DNA from: Terribacillus sp. FSL K6-0262
GTDB lineage: Bacteria > Bacillota > Bacilli > Bacillales > Amphibacillaceae
Direction: 5' to 3'
Assembly: GCF_037977385.1 (NCBI RefSeq)
Contig: NZ_CP150277.1
Span: forward strand, 2,891,001-2,955,000
Length of the DNA: 64,000 nt
Below are positions 62,938-64,000 of the stretch, piece by piece. The translations under genes were made by a program, and so were the position numbers. Within the stretch, counting starts at the first letter, position 1; each line of letters opens with the position of its first letter. The notes under the pieces are model-generated. The model was not told where the DNA came from and searched no databases. It saw only the letters and a program-made list of their open reading frames with translations.

Positions 62938-64000
62938 ATGACAACAGACAAATCACAAGAAACCAACTCCCTGCCGTCCAAATACGATCCTGCCAGCATC
63001 GAATCGGGCCGCTATCAGTTCTGGCTCGACGGCAAATATTTCGAGGCCACCGGAGATGAAAGCAAACAGCCATACTCCATCGTGATCCCGCCGCCGAACG
63101 TAACCGGAAAACTTCACCTCGGTCACGCTTGGGATACGACATTGCAGGATATCATCACCCGCATGAAGAGGATGCAAGGCTACGATGTGCTTTGGCTCCC
63201 GGGTATGGACCATGCCGGCATTGCGACACAGGCGAAAGTGGATGCCAAACTTCGTGAACAAGGCATCAGCCGTTATGATTTAGGGCGTGAAGGCTTCCTG
63301 GAGAAGAGCTGGGAATGGAAAGAAGAATATGCGAGCTTCATCCGCAAGCAATGGTCCAAGCTGGGACTTGGCCTTGATTATTCGCGTGAGCGTTTCACAC
63401 TGGATGAGGGCCTTTCCGAGGCGGTGAAAGAAGTATTCGTCACGCTGTATGAAAAAGGCTTGCTGTACCGCGGCGAATATATCATCAACTGGGATCCAGT
63501 CGCCAAAACGGCGCTATCCGATATCGAGGTCATCCACAAAGATGTGCAAGGTCATTTCTACCATATGCGCTATCCTTTGGCAGATGGAACTGGACATATC
63601 GAGATTGCGACGACACGTCCGGAAACATTCCTTGGCGATACGGCAGTAGCTGTACACCCGGATGACGAGCGCTACCAGCACTTGATCGGCAAAACCGTCA
63701 TCCTGCCGGAAGTAAACCGCGAGATCCCGATCGTGGCTGATGAGTATGTAGACATGGAATTCGGTTCCGGTGCGGTGAAAATCACCCCTGCCCATGATCC
63801 GAATGACTTTGAGGTAGGCAATCGCCATGATCTTGAGCGTATCCTTGTCATGCATGAGGATGGCACAATGAACGAAAATGCCGGTAAATATAATGGCTTG
63901 GATCGTTTCGAGGCGCGCAAGCAAATTGTCAAAGATCTGCAGGAGCAAGGTATCCTGTTCAAAATCGAAGAACATATGCACAGCGTCGGACATTCCGAAC
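62938..64000 (+). CDS. valS: Valyl-tRNA synthetase, 3'-truncated by window edge
   Basis: N-terminal 354 residues of class I valyl-tRNA synthetase (about 880 in full). The HIGH-type motif is HLGHA, preceded by [26 protein letters not shown] is also diagnostic. The CP1 editing domain begins near residue 190, with [15 protein letters not shown] and [13 protein letters not shown], which hydrolyses Thr-tRNA-Val. AAGGAGG precedes the ATG; an in-frame ATG at 62905 falls directly after the leader terminator without a site. Controlled by the T-box upstream. Confidence 0.98.
   Translation, partial: MTTDKSQETNSLPSKYDPASIESGRYQFWLDGKYFEATGDESKQPYSIVIPPPNVTGKLHLGHAWDTTLQDIITRMKRMQGYDVLWLPGMDHAGIATQAKVDAKLREQGISRYDLGREGFLEKSWEWKEEYASFIRKQWSKLGLGLDYSRERFTLDEGLSEAVKEVFVTLYEKGLLYRGEYIINWDPVAKTALSDIEVIHKDVQGHFYHMRYPLADGTGHIEIATTRPETFLGDTAVAVHPDDERYQHLIGKTVILPEVNREIPIVADEYVDMEFGSGAVKITPAHDPNDFEVGNRHDLERILVMHEDGTMNENAGKYNGLDRFEARKQIVKDLQEQGILFKIEEHMHSVGHSE

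Noticed and set aside
1..64000. CRISPR arrays, insertion sequences, integrase or prophage genes
   Set aside because: No regularly spaced direct repeats, transposase-like or integrase-like reading frames were seen.

Overview
This window is chromosomal DNA from an endospore-forming, low-to-moderate GC member of the Bacillaceae. The spore genes gerE, gerM, cwlJ, spoVID and ysxE, menaquinone-type sdhCAB, a T-box valS leader and an S-box leader all point there. Gene order follows the Bacillus subtilis stretch mutSB-yshE-...-trxA-uvrC-yslB-sdhCAB-...-gerE-ysmB-racE-gerM-...-ysnA-ysnB-...-ysoA-tig-clpX-lonA-ysxC-ysxD-hemAXCDBL-spoVID-ysxE-valS. In the last block the valS-ysxE-spoVID-hem segment has the same neighbours, with valS, cut by the window end, downstream of ysxE. 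The genus cannot be fixed by eye; a halotolerant Bacillaceae such as Terribacillus is only a guess.

Layout. 1-8.6 kb: partial mutS2, a DUF350 protein, trxA, uvrC, yslB and the succinate dehydrogenase operon. 8.7-20.4 kb: accessory region with mostly leftward genes: a TetR/metallo-hydrolase pair under two palindromes, peptidase E, DinB, a secreted nuclease lipoprotein, an aldehyde dehydrogenase with a possible sigma-B promoter, an RsbR paralogue, a GntR/ABC transporter operon, a PhzF remnant, an APH-like kinase, a monooxygenase-fold protein and a lipoprotein/DUF4064 pair. 20.8-21.3 kb: gerE with a clear sigma-K promoter. 21.4-25.7 kb: second accessory patch (S66 peptidase, a frameshifted small protein, two unknown proteins, a K+/H+ antiporter). 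25.7-31.6 kb: ysmB, racE, gerM, an Rrf2/thioredoxin-reductase-like pair, ysnA, ysnB and a ctaM-like gene. 31.6-31.9 kb: tRNA-Gly and tRNA-Arg operon.

32.7-42.1 kb is a carbohydrate locus resembling the B. subtilis yes cluster: binding lipoprotein, two permeases, YesL-like protein, Gfo/Idh/MocA oxidoreductase, SDR dehydrogenase, YesM/YesN-type two-component pair and an SGNH esterase, headed by a perfect-consensus cre site. It has no ATPase and no glycosidase. 42.2-45.2 kb: cwlJ, a NERD protein with a Cys-rich tail, an S-box (SAM-I) riboswitch in front of a cyclase-family hydrolase, and a small unknown gene.

45.3-64 kb is conserved core: the TPR protein ysoA, trigger factor, ClpX, LonA and YsxC (protein quality control and ribosome assembly), then the hemAXCDBL operon (glutamyl-tRNA to uroporphyrinogen III), the spore-coat genes spoVID and ysxE, and valS behind a T-box whose specifier reads GTC. 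Compared with B. subtilis the lcfA-fad-etf block, ysmA, rph and lonB are absent from their usual positions. No insertion sequence, prophage or CRISPR array was seen. The most interesting regulatory points are the S-box/cyclase leader and the palindrome-embedded promoters at 10.0 and 17.5 kb.
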